A DNA stretch of 64,000 nt from Hansfordia pulvinata (taxonomy: Eukaryota > Ascomycota > Sordariomycetes > Xylariales), in the NCBI GenBank assembly GCA_006538405.1, contig BJKQ01000006.1:2255001-2319000 (forward strand), read 5' to 3'. Shown piece by piece: positions 36,903 to 48,062 of the stretch (the first letter of the stretch is position 1; every line of letters begins with the position of its first letter). The notes beneath the pieces are model-generated. The model did not search any database. It was not told where the DNA came from and worked only from the letters and a program-made list of their open reading frames with translations. The translations under genes and the position numbers were made by a program.

Positions 36903-38658
36903 AAGAAAGGACAAGAGACAAAAAGGAGGGGGGGGGGGGGGGTTTATAACCAGCAAGGGGTCCAGCCGGCCAGCGTCTCTCTGATGGGTGGCGCGGTTAG
37001 AGAAGAGGGGAAGGGGGAAGTGCGCAGTGTAAAGACAGGGGAAGGGCCTCACGTAAGGAAGAGAAGTGTGTTACCGCTCTCATCACAAGAGCAAAAACGG
37101 GCGAGTAATAGGAGAAGATGAAGGATAGCAATGCGTAAGAGAGTGTGACGCCTTGCTTTGTCCCTGTCTCTGGTTCCCAGTCCTTGCTTCTTGCGGCTGC
37201 TATGTAAACTACCTATGTAAGCGGCACACGCCCGAGAGTCTACACGACGTTGACAAGCCAGGAGACAGACCCTGGGAGTCTTCCGTCCAAAACCATGCCG
37301 GCGCTTTTTTTTCCCCACGGCAGCCTCTTCCCGCAGCCGGGTAGTAACAAAGATCACGAGTGACGGCCGGACAAGCTGCCGCAGACCATCCCTGGGGGAT
37401 TCCAGGAGAGGTGGCATAACTCCAATCTCTGCCCCTATCTTCGCCGGGCTGAATGGGGGACAACGCGGACACGCACAACGCGAGCCTCTTCCATATGCCC
37501 AGGACCACTCGGGCCGTGATCCCAGCACGGGACAGGTCGAGCATTCGCGCCCGGGGTGGGGGGGATGGATCGTCAGGGGACTTACAAGGGCACTACGAGT
37601 ATACGTTAGGTAACGATCTGCTAGGAGCCCCCCCTCTTCTCCCCTCCACATGGGCCACCCCAAAGTTGGACCCCCGCACACGTGTACTCGTACCCCGTAA
37701 GGCACGGGCGGGGGGCTGTCCCACTTCCTTCCCTCACCCCTTCCGAGCACTCGTAGGACGTGGACGCCCCTGGCCTATAAGTACCGCGAATGGGGGGGGG
37801 GGGGGGGGGGGGAGCGCAGTGAGCACAAGCACGGGGCGCGGTTGGGGCAGAACACCCCGGAAGCAAGTTAGTCAGTCGGCTGCACTGTTTGGCGAGTACA
37901 TTATCGTCCACGGCTTTATTCAGAATTTCGCACACTTCACGGACTGACGCTGTGGGGGCCAGAGTTGAGCAGACAAAAAGTGGCTTCTGCCTTTGCAGGC
38001 TGTTTGTTGTTCCTTGTTCATCAGGACGCCTGGTGACTGCTTAGGTAAGAATAAGGGTATCCTGAGGGGCTGCCCCTCTGCCGGGAAAGATTAAAAGAGA
38101 AGAAAAAAGAAATAGAATCTGCGTCTGGTAGTCCTGCCAGGGGATCAAAGCCCCTTTTGAATAACGCCGCCCTGTGCCATTGATGATGATGTGTAAAGAG
38201 ATCTGGGCGTCTGAGCCCGGTGGTGAGAGAGGGTTGGTTGTTGCTGCGTCTTATCCAGCGCGGACGTTGCTGACAACCCCCTCCAGCTGTAGAGGGTCGA
38301 GCAGTGAAGAGTCGAGGGACGTGTTCCATCCCTGAAACGAGAAGAGAGCTCAGCGCGCAGGCTGCCACTCCGTCGGTGTGAGCGAATTGGCGTTGGTGGC
38401 TGCAGTTGCTGTCGGCGGGTTCGGTGCCGTATCCGCCGTACTCGTCCGGTCGACTTGCCACTGGTGAAATCTGCCAAGGGACTCTTACACAGCCAAGCAC
38501 TGCATTTCGTGGGTCTCTTGTCGGCAGGACTCCGAGCGGGGGCGGATTCGTCGTGGAGCAAGCGGGTTTCTGTTCCTCGACAGTGTACCTAGAATCACTT
38601 GCCCCGCCACCCCCTTCTAAGTAGTTGCTGGGTGCTGCTGACGAAAAAGTAGGCCCGC
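36903..38658. other. Tail-to-tail intergenic region
   Basis: This lies between the 3' ends of the Zn2Cys6 gene and the DUF3431 gene, so it should hold both terminators. It contains G15 at 36928-36942 (26 bp after the Zn2Cys6 stop), G21 at 37792-37812 and TACGAGTA/TACTCGTA near 37595 and 37685. No gene was recognised. Confidence 0.55.
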
Positions 38659-40067
38659 TCAGTCTATAGGGCCCGTGTAGTTCCTCGGCTCCTGCTCCCA
38701 CCCGATGCGCGGCCAGCCCTCGGGCAGCGACGAGTAGGGGGGCAGCGTGTACCGCCCGTCACAGCTCTCCTGGGTGCACGGCGTGTCGCAGATGCCGAAA
38801 ACCTTGCAGTAGCACTCGGCCGCGTTGGGGCAGTGGACGGGCTCCTTGCCGAAGATGACTGGAGGAGGGGAGGAGAACGGAATGGTCAGATCCAGGGCCT
38901 CGTGCACCGAGCAGAAAGGAGAGAGAGAGAGGGACAAGGGGGGAAGTTTGATGAGAGGAGTAAGGAAAAAGACTCACTGTGCCACGAAAACTCAAACACC
39001 CGCCCGCTGAGGGCGTCGTCGAGCGGCGTCTCGAGCAGCCAGTCGCGGAAGCGCACGTAGTCGTCGCGCGGCCGCCGCCGCACCGTCTCCCGCGTCACGG
39101 CGAACTGCGAGCAGCAGCTCACCGCCACCGTCTCCGGCACCGGCTCGCCCGGCAGCAGCTCCTGGAACGCGCTCTTGTACACGCCCTTGGCCGTCGACGC
39201 GCCCCCCTCGCCCCCGTCCCCGCCCCCGCTCCCGCCGATGGCCGGGGAGGCCGCGCGGGCGGGGGAGACGACGGCGGCGGCCGCAGCGGCCGCACCGGTG
39301 CCCCCCTCGCCGTCGTCGTCGGCAAAGGGGCGGATCTCGGCCGGGCACCCGATGGTCCACACGCAGCGCAGGTTGACGTAGCCCTCGCGCGCCAGGTTGC
39401 CGAGCTGCAGGTTGCGCAGCGTCGGCACCGCGTCGTAGTCCGGGTCGTCGTTGTGCCAGGCGAAGCGCGACGCGTGCACGAAGACGGCCGCCCCCGGCAG
39501 CCGGTCGTAGTGGTCGATGATGTACGTCAGGTACGCCATGGCCTCGTGGCCCTTGTTGGCCGGCACCCACAGCGCCGCCCACGGGTCGTCCGTCACGTAC
39601 ACGTTCGCCCTCCACTCGGGCACGTGCCGCCCCAGCCACGACGTGTTGTCCGCCCTCGTCGACGCCACGACCAGCTCGACCTCGTCTGACGGGTCATTCT
39701 TCTCCTCCTCCTCCTGCTGCTGCTGCTGCTGCTGTTGTTGGGCGAGGGCCGACGAGGGGGAAGGAGCTGCTTCTTCCAGGTCGGTGATGGTGCTGAGGGT
39801 GCCTGTGGTGACAGTAGTGCTGGTGCTGTCGTCGTAATAAGCATTGTTCTCGTCGTCGTCGGTGGAGCCGAAGCTCATGTGGTGCCGGCAGAGATTCAGA
39901 GAGGCGAAAACGAAGGAGATAATGAGCGTGAGGTAGACGAGGCGAGACCAGCTCCGCTGCGACTTGGCCTGCGAGCCCAGCGTCCAGGCCGGGGCGTTGG
40001 CCGCCGTGGGCAGGACCGACACATCGTCGATTCTCGACGGCTTCCTGGTGAACTGAGGCCGAGGCAT
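38659..40067 (-). CDS. DUF3431 family type II membrane protein
   Basis: Join complement(38659..38858, 38978..40067), 429 aa. One hydrophobic segment near residues 43-60 (RLVYLTLIISFVFASLNL) follows a basic cytoplasmic N-terminus, giving a type II, Golgi/secretory topology. Next is a low-complexity stem with Gln and Glu runs. The conserved DUF3431 domain includes ELVVASTRADNTSWL, YVTDDPWAALWVPANKGHEA, YIIDHYDRLPGAAVFVHASR and NLRCVWTIGCPAEI. The domain resembles a glycosyltransferase-like luminal domain but its activity is not established. A 50-residue Ala/Gly insert splits the domain. The intron is phase 1 (GTGAGT, CCTCCAG). Exon 2 adds a Cys-rich C-terminus (HCPNAAECYCKVFGICDTPC). Confidence 0.88.
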
Positions 40068-42421
40068 GTCATCGGATTTTCCCGGTCGTTGACTCGACTC
40101 GGGGCTGTCAAACAGGAAAATCCAACGGGGCGAGCGCAGCGTTGGCCCAAGAATGGGGCGGCCCTCGAATTCAAGTACGGGACGCGGCCGGCGCCCCGGG
40201 CAGCCGGCAACCCAGCGGGAGCCCTCAGCCCGGCGAAGAGACCAGCGACATGTTTCTGGAAAGCCGCCGTGGAGAGGCGCATATCGTTACTCTCTATGTC
40301 GGCAGCCCGAGTATTAGTTTGCGCCCCGTGCGACAGCCCTGGCCGGCGCCTCCTGGCGACTAGTCGCCCGATTCTGCGGGCCCGACAAGCAATTACAGTA
40401 AATGATGAGAGCCGCAACTGCACTGTCGCGGGGCCGCAGCCGGCCAAGGCCCACCGAAAACCGCCAATCTAGCGGCATTTCTGTCAGGGGTCGTCCCACA
40501 GGGCCCGTTGCTAGTCAGCCCTGGGCGTTCAGGGGCACGGGAGGTGCTGACGAGCGAGTACGCGTCCCGGCGCCACCGACTTGTGCTGTGGGTGGTGTTC
40601 AGGAGTGTCCAAAACATGATCTCATAGCCTTTGCCCCTGTGTGCCGGTCGGGAGCTGCAGCTTGCGAGAGCCCGAGCCAGTGAGCGTCTTCAGCAGGGCG
40701 AGTCAGGCCTGCTTCCGAAGCATCGAGCCTGCTCACATCTCCACCGGGCCGTTGGCGGGAGGCCACCTGCTCACTGGCGACTGTAGAGCCAAGCCCTTCA
40801 GGGGCATATTCTCTGCTCCGTAGGTGATAACAAATTTGTATGTATAGATGCGTCTGATCTCGGTTCGGGCGACCTCCTCTGCTAACCCTGGGGCTGGCAG
40901 AGACACGGTCGAGGTGTGACGTCACCCGGTATCTCATCAACGGGGCTCTCGACTAGTTAGATTAGTCCGCGGGACCAACAACGGGGTCCGCCGCCGGAAT
41001 ACGAGTCCTGTCAACTCGGGGTGGGAGGAACATGGCAAATGCCCTGGCCGACATGCGCTTTTCGTTCCTGCAGACAAGCTACCCTAGCATTAGCATGCCT
41101 TGTGCTCGTGGAAGCCGGCCCTCCCAGACGCGTCGACTTGCCACAAGCTCAAAGCAGTTGGGTCGAGCGGAGGTCTTCGCACCCCAGAGTACTCGCAGAG
41201 CTGCTGGTTCGAGAGAACTGTCCGCACGAGTACGAGTACCGCGGTGAGAGGCAGCCCTTCGATGTGGACCCTCCGTCGATCATCTCAAAGACAGCGTGGG
41301 TACCCTGACAGGCACATCAGGGCGAGAGGCCTCTCTCTCCCTGTGCCGGCACTTGTGCTTGCCACGCTCTTGTCCACGAGACACGTCTCTCGTCGTGACG
41401 TGGCAGGGACGTTTGTGGATCCTTGAAGGCGTTGAGATCCCCTGTGTGCTCGTACGCGTGTATCCTCTGTTGCACGCGTAACAACCAAGCCATTGCCGTG
41501 CTGGCACTCTTTGCAAACTCCACTGTCAGCAGTGTATCAGGGACTCCGGGAGGATCAGAGAAGAGACTTTGCACTTCGTGACTGTACACGTGAGCTTCCT
41601 GTGAGCACGGCTGCTTTGACGTACGAACGCTCGCGGCGCCGGTTCGGCGTTCGGCGACCCCTTCCAACTTACAGGTACGAGTAATCACGGAGTCTCGGCT
41701 CAGTAACGTCCCATCTCCCGGTTCGATACTCGGACCGCAGGATCCCTCGGGTCAAAAAGGTTGGTATGGGGTCCGCAACCATGTCTATTGGTGCCAGGGT
41801 GTATCCGTAGTGGCGTCAAGCACAGCCATTCTTGCTGCTTGACAACCCCTCCCGATACAAGCATGTGACGATACTGGAGTGAAGATAATGCCAATGTTCA
41901 ATTTTCCGTCGATGGCATTCCCACCCAAGGGCTTCGATGTCGAATGGGTGTTGAAAAGCCACGGAGGTCAGGTGAATGTTCGTCAGTCCTCAAGCGCCCT
42001 GTTACGTCCTGTTACCCGCGATCACCAGGCTCCTCAATACCGAGGCACCCATGCGAGAAACCTGTGCCGGCGACGTACGGCGAAACGCACGTGGACCAGA
42101 TCCCCGTCCTCCGTAGGCTGGCTCCCGCGATCTTCATCATCTGCCCCTGGCGGCTAACGCCACAACCATACGCCGCATCAAGGGGCGATGATCGACATTG
42201 CTCAGACCTTTGGGGGCGCATAGCCAACTTGATAGGCCGGAGCACCACATACGAGTACTCAAATGGTCCAACGCTGTGGCCATCGCGGCCGCCCTTGCCT
42301 TCCTCTCAATCTCGACGACCTTGCCACGCTTTCACGTTCAATGGTATGTGGCAACCTCGGGGCCGTCGGTAGTAACGCCAGTGAACTTGGCAGTAGGAGC
42401 GTTCGGGCCACGAGCCGCCGC
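40068..42421. other. Intergenic region, nothing recognised
   Basis: 2.35 kb without a protein-like frame. Unlike the other deserts it is nearly free of microsatellites. It holds TACGAGTA octamers near 41228, 41675 and 42250. Confidence 0.5.
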
Positions 42422-43341
42422 CTACGCACCCTTTGAAGCTGGAATCTTGACGCTTGTGCTCGGTTTGGGGATGGCCGGCTTCCGCGAACCACCCAGCGAC
42501 ATGCTGTCTGTCACTTGCAGACCACCCGGGGGAGGAGGCACGCGATCTTGCGACTCGGCGTGGGGATCGTCCAGAGGGGGCGACACTAGCTGTCGCCGAA
42601 AGTCGGCCTTGGTCTTTTCAGCCGACACATCTCGGGTCACAAGGCTCGGAATCCGGAACTCGAAGCCATTCTCGACGTAAGGCTCTTCCAGACCGGGCGG
42701 GCGCTCCTCCTGGTCATCCAGTATTGACCTGCCATCCGCGTCCTGGCTGCCCGTGACAGATTCTTCTTCCTCGGTGGCAGCAGCGTCCACCGACCCGGGC
42801 CCCCCTCGCCCACAACCACCATATACCAGCGAATCTCGGACTTCTTCTCCAGAGTGTCGCGCAGCTTCTGTAGCCAACCTTGGGCGCCTACAGCAGGGGC
42901 ACCCGGCTTGCGGCCCGCCTCGTCGCTGGGGCCGACCATGGCTCTATCTGCTGCAGCATTCTGAAGTGCGTCATATCGAATCATCTCATCCACGACGGAC
43001 AGCGAGCCGTCGACACGGACGACATGATCGGAAACGTAGACACAGTCGCCGCTGGTCTTGGACAAGTCAGCGGGGTTGAACTCCTGAACCAGCTTGATCG
43101 CGGACCAGTCGTGTGTGAGAACCGGGTCCGAGGGCGCGGGCTTGACGCTCTCAGGGGGCCTCGCGCTGCGGGAGCACCTGGGCAGGAAATCGAATAGGTC
43201 GTACAGGGATTCGAGGACGGCTCGGGCGCTGGAGGGCGCAGTCAGCCAGCCGAGGGAGGCGTCTTCGAGGTCCTGCTGAATGATGTAGAAGAGGATGTTG
43301 CGGCGGGGCCAGCGAAAACCATGGCACAGGTAGACTGGCAT
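42422..43341 (-). CDS. flbE: FlbE-like developmental regulator (one frame break)
   Basis: It starts at 43341 with MPVYLCHGFRWPRRNILFYI, continuing QQDLEDA, then DPVLTHDWSAIKLVQEFNPA, VYVSDHVVRVDGSLSVVDEM and KLRDTLEKKSEIRWYMVVVG. The opening MPVY-x-HGFRWPR and the spacing of the following blocks fit FlbE, the fluffy-class conidiation activator known from Aspergillus; this is from memory and is tentative. The frame is lost after VVVGEGG at the C6/G3/C3 run 42793-42804. One missing base restores it and the protein continues SVDAAATEEEES to PASKGA, about 306 aa in total with an acidic, probably disordered tail. It appears to be single-exon. An 84-codon frame ends 75 nt upstream (43417-43671). 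Confidence 0.68.
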
Positions 43342-45863
43342 GGTGCAGGGCGGCCTGCGGGGTGAAGGCGAGCAGCCTCTGGCGCAGACAGAACCGCAGC
43401 AGTGAGGATGAGGCGTCTAGGGAGGGGCCAAGGCGATGCCCTGGACGAGGTCGAGTATTTGGAATGTGCGCGACGGAGACGCAGGAGGCAGCGACGGTGG
43501 GTGAGGCATTGCGAGAGGCTGGGATGCAAGCCAGTCGAGTAGCGCGAAAGCCATCAGGTACGCATCGCGGGGCAGCTGAGGCAGGGCAGTGCGCGGCTGA
43601 AGAGACTCGCCACATATGGCGCTTGTCAAGGTGGAAGCCACATTCCGAGGCCCAAAGCCGGGGGCCGTCATTTCTGTCCAAATTTTGTTCTTCGGAGCCG
43701 CACTGCGCCCGCAAAGGGCTCAACTGTTATAATTAGCATGCTGTGTCGCTGGCCCAGGCGGGATTCCAAATGTCTGACGGTCTTACTGTTCCGTACAGTA
43801 GTGACGGTCTATGATCTGACGGGCTGCTGATGAGGGTATGCTGAATGGGGTCGGGCGGTGTGAGACCATCCCACTTCGAACCCGTATTCGCGATGAGTTG
43901 AAGTCGAGGAGCAAGGAATCAAGGGCCATAGTGTTGGTGCGCGCGTGTTCGCACCTGTGAATTTCCGCCTCGGGTTGAAGGGAGGAGATGTCGGCGATTG
44001 GTGTTCTGGAGCCAAAGTACATACCTATGTACCTTACCTACAGGTTAGGTACTCGAGTGACCGGCTTGAGGCATCGTGCTGCCGCCAGCCGTTGGCACCT
44101 TCTCTGTGATATTTCCGTACTGCAATTACATGACAATGGCCCTTTCCTTGAATGCATAGGTAGGTAGGTAGGTCCCTCCTACCTTCCCTCTTGATGGGTC
44201 CATAGCAGGACGAAAAGGGTAGTACGACTACTCTCCTCTTCACCCGGCACACTCGGTGAATGGCAGGCGCGATCCGTCCATGCCTGGCTGGCGGTTCACC
44301 TCCACTGCAACGAAGGAGTATGTACCTAACCTATACAGCCCCTCCACAGCCGTAGACAATCCCTACAGGGCGTTTCTGGAGCTGCTTCAGGTGTGCGGGG
44401 CGCCTGCAGGGAGCATCGGCAGTGGAATGCAGCCCCGGAGCCGGGGAGTCTGTTCATGATCGAAGCTCCATTCATGGGTCCAGCTGCCGTCTGGGGTCCG
44501 GTGACTTACGGAGTAAGGAGATGGATGGATGGCTGGGATCAGTGAGTCTGCACTGCGACACACGACACACGACACACGACACACACCACACCGTTGCATC
44601 CAGGCAGTGCAATGCAAGCGGCCCTCCATCTCGGCCGGCCTCCCCTCCCCCTCGAGTTCGAGTACGAGCACGTCACGGGCCACCGCTGACATGGCTCCGG
44701 CAGCCAAGCCACGATGCGCTCAGAACCTTCATCTCGTCGTCGGCGGCCCCAAGTGCTTACGAGCACCGCACCCGTCCCGCCAGCTACCTGTACAGCCACC
44801 CGCCTGTGCACCACCGCCGTCGCACGCCGGTCCGATCGCACGGCTACCAACATGGACCTAGAGGAACGCCTGCTCGCATTCGCCTCCATCTTCACCCAAA
44901 CCAGCACGACTTGCCGGGCGTACCGGGCAGCCCCCCGGACAGTTCCTAAAATAAGAGGAAAATGCACTTGAAGCGGACGGCGTCCGCCGTGCCGCGCGCG
45001 ACCGAACATCGCCATCTGGCCACTGCTCGGACAACACCGGACGAATACCCGCAACAAAGAGCCATGCGCCCTTGGCGCCCACCGCATCGAATGGTTCCGG
45101 TCGGTGCCTGCCGCACAGTTGGCGGGCCCTTGTGTGTCCGTCCTCGAGCGCGCGGACGCTCTGTGGCTCAGCCCCGTCTCCGCACGACTGATGAGTGAAG
45201 GGATGGCCGCCATCCTGGTGGGCCTCGTCGCCCGCAAGCCCGCTCGGCCTCGTCGCCCGCTCGGTGTGGTCCGGGCAGCATGGAGGGCGGCGGCATGGCC
45301 GGTCGCATTCCACGCCATGAGCCACCCAGACGAGGCTGTGACGCACACACGCGACAGCCACCACCCACCCCTCCTTACTACGAGTACATGCTGTCTGGGA
45401 GGGCGGGCGGGCGCGGCGGCACGCAACGTGTGGCCCCTGGCATCCGACCTGACCAGGCTGCGAACCCCCGTCCCCAGGGCAGAAGGAGCTAGATCGTCGC
45501 TCGCTCGCAACCAAGCCCTGTTACCTCCTGTCTTAGCTAGCGAGATCTGCCATGGCTGTGCGGGTGTGCCGTGCGTCTGGGGTCGCTTGGCGCCACTCTC
45601 GATCGCGTCCCCAGACGAGCCCAGCAGCTGTGCAGACGAGTCTAGCTGCTCCCCAGACGACCGCCGTGGGTCCGCGGTGCTTCATCATCAGATTGATAAA
45701 CACGCCGCCTCCCGCCTGCCCTTCTGTCATTGCTCCCACGGCAACACGAGCATGTGAGAACTCGATATATTCCACTCCGGCCACCGCACACACACAGCCG
45801 CGGATACCCCAGGCCATCTTTGCTTCACATGCAACACCCAGGCTCCGCTTTGCTCCCGCCATC
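43342..45863. other. Intergenic region
   Basis: No gene can be supported in 2.5 kb. It includes TAGG repeats near 44158-44172 and an ACACGACAC-type repeat at 44560-44590. A minus-strand 84-codon frame at 43417-43671 (MTAPGFGPRNVAST...) has plausible composition and could be a uORF or a leader exon of the FlbE-like gene. A 323-codon minus frame at 44539-45510 is Arg-rich and looks spurious. Confidence 0.5.
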
Positions 45864-46232
45864 ATGCCCGCTATACCAGCAGACCCTCCCCTGGGCATCA
45901 GAGCCGCCGTCCTCCCTCGGTTCACCATAGAGTCCACGCCTCCGCCCTCCGACACATATGTCGGCGGCCTCTCTGGGGCCTCCCTCGCCGCCATCGTCGT
46001 CGTCGTCCTTGTTGTCATCATCTGCGCCGTCTTCGCCCTGTACATGTGGCGCCGCTCTCAGAATCGCCAGCGCAGGCTTGCTGCCGAGAACATGCACAAG
46101 CTCGACAACGCCTACCTCAGCAGCTCCGATAGTGTCGACCACAGCGGCTCTTCCACCAGGTTCCCCGAACCATCCAACGTCAAACAACCTCCGACTGCGT
46201 ACTCGCCGAAGGGGAATTGGACCAGGTTGTGA
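45864..46232 (+). CDS. Small single-pass membrane protein, unknown function
   Basis: 122 aa from ATG 45864 (MPAIPADPPLGIRAAVLP). The frame is open from an upstream ATG at 45552, but that extension is Arg/Pro/Thr-rich and unlikely to be coding, so the internal start is preferred. After a Pro/Gly-rich extracellular-like segment comes one strong transmembrane helix (LAAIVVVVLVVIICAVFALYM), followed at once by a basic stop-transfer patch (WRRSQNRQRR). The 60-residue Ser/Asn-rich tail (LSSSDSVDHSGSSTRF) is hydrophilic. This Gly-rich + helix + RR layout is common in fungal plasma-membrane mid2-like proteins, but the Ser/Thr-rich ectodomain is absent, so no family is claimed. The start could also be spliced from an upstream exon. 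Confidence 0.55.
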   Translation: MPAIPADPPLGIRAAVLPRFTIESTPPPSDTYVGGLSGASLAAIVVVVLVVIICAVFALYMWRRSQNRQRRLAAENMHKLDNAYLSSSDSVDHSGSSTRFPEPSNVKQPPTAYSPKGNWTRL

Positions 46233-47824
46233 CGGCACCATGCGCGTAACCCCTTAACAGTCCACTTGGGCCGTGGTTGAGACGACAACGCTTCGATGCG
46301 CACCTTGGCGGCTAGGTGGCATTGACTTCTTCTTCGTCATTGTGCGGATGCATTGGGGATTTCATTCTGCATCTCACGCAATCGACGACCGTGACGACAC
46401 CAGGATGTGTTGGTCGCACTAGGGACATTGTTTTCAGCACTGGCGTTCTGGCTCTGCTTCTTCAAAAACCGATACCCCCATTTTCAAAATTCGTGTATTC
46501 TCATTCCACTAGGGGCTCTGGCGAGCTCTGTATAAATTATACTCATTCAACTGGCACGGATCACGACGCCCGCGCCCCTCATCCCATAACCCATTACTAT
46601 GCGTGATGTGCTGCTGGTTTTGACCACCTTGTCGTTCCCAGTGACGATGGCTCGTGACGGCGAGATACCCGACACCTTGCGACCCGTCGCCACAGACGCG
46701 CCTTATCCAAGGCGGTGTTTCCCGGTACCCGTGCGATTTTTTGGGGGGCAGGTGCTCGGTGTGACTGGGGATAGAGGAGGGAGGAATGGCGAAGTTTTGC
46801 ATTGGCTTTCCTCATACTCGCTGAGCCACCGCAATGGCGATTCCTCCCGCAGGATCCTTCCGCGCGCAGGGCGGGCGATTCGAACGAGGCGCAATACCGA
46901 GCGCTTAGCTAGGGAATCGAATGGATGGGGCGCACGAGAATCTGTACTCTAATAGTCACGTCGTTCGCCATGTACGAGTAGTCCTGGATGAGGGGGGGGG
47001 ACACCTGCTCGGCGGCCGGCGGCCGCGCGCCACAGCCCACGCCCTTGTTTTTTCTCTACGATCCGAACTGAAGGGCGGGCTGCTCTCGGTCGGCTGGGCT
47101 GCGCAGGCCCTCCGAGCCACTGGGGCATTTCTGGTACATACATAGCAGAAAGGGCGAGCACAGCCCGCCCGGGACCGAAATGGCGGCTGCTGCCTCGCGA
47201 TGGGCACGGATGGGCGGTGCAGCGCCGTTCGCTGCGGCCGAGGCGGCGTTTGACCCGCCTTCTGCCTCGCTCCCTCTTATTCTTTTTTCTTTTTTCCACT
47301 TTACTTCTTCTTCTTCTTTGTTGTCACTTTGTTTCTTTATAAACAATGCCAGGAGCGAGGCTCGTCTGTGTCCACCACGGAGCTAGACTGGGGCGCCTGA
47401 ACCTCGCTGCCCGGTGTGCGAAAGTGGCAGTGTCACGCGTCACTGCCACGGATGGTCTCTATGCGCCACCCACCTAGCAGGAATTTCGACCCGGGCGCGC
47501 ACAGGCGTTAACATGGCAGTGCTCGTGGCTCTTGACGAAGCCATGGCTCCGGCCATTCGCGTATAGGGGGGGCGGTCCTTCACAAACCTATACCCTTCTC
47601 CTCCCGCGGATATCAGCAGCGCAGGCTTCGAGTAGAGCGCAGAGGGTGGAAAACAAACGAAAAAAAAACAATGTGACTCCGTACAATACCTACCTGCAAC
47701 GACGTCTATAGCCCACAAACAAAGACAGAGAGGAAGAGGGGAATGCCAGACGAAGACATGCACCGCCCCGTTCTATCCCAAACGCCCATCCACTCTATGA
47801 ACCCCCCCACGCTCCGTACCTAAT

Positions 47825-47873
<49 letters not shown>

Positions 47874-48062
47874 AAACTCCAGCCCGTCCTCAGGGCCCGC
47901 CTGGGACGGAGCACTATCCCGTTACCACGCAGCAGCGAGGCAGCTTACACACTCCGCACGTCTTCCAGTTAAAGAAACTCCCTGAACGATTAGAAAAGAC
48001 ACACATGAGAAAAGAAAAGAAAAGAAAAAACGCCGCAGACTCTGGAGGTATCCACCCACCTT
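46233..48062. other. Intergenic region
   Basis: No gene was recognised. It contains a CTT/TTC tract near 47285-47320, (AC)n at 47826-47866 and AAAGA repeats near 48010-48028, just 3' of the RING gene. TACGAGTA occurs at about 46973, the last copy seen before the gene-dense right arm. Confidence 0.55.

Noticed and set aside
44539..45510. 323-codon minus-strand open frame
   Set aside because: Arg/Ala/Trp-rich with a CGTGT-repeat end; no conserved block; overlaps several other open frames.
45552..45863. Longer 226-aa start for the small membrane protein
   Set aside because: The extra 104 residues are Pro/Thr/Arg-rich with no signal or domain; the internal Met gives a compact membrane protein.
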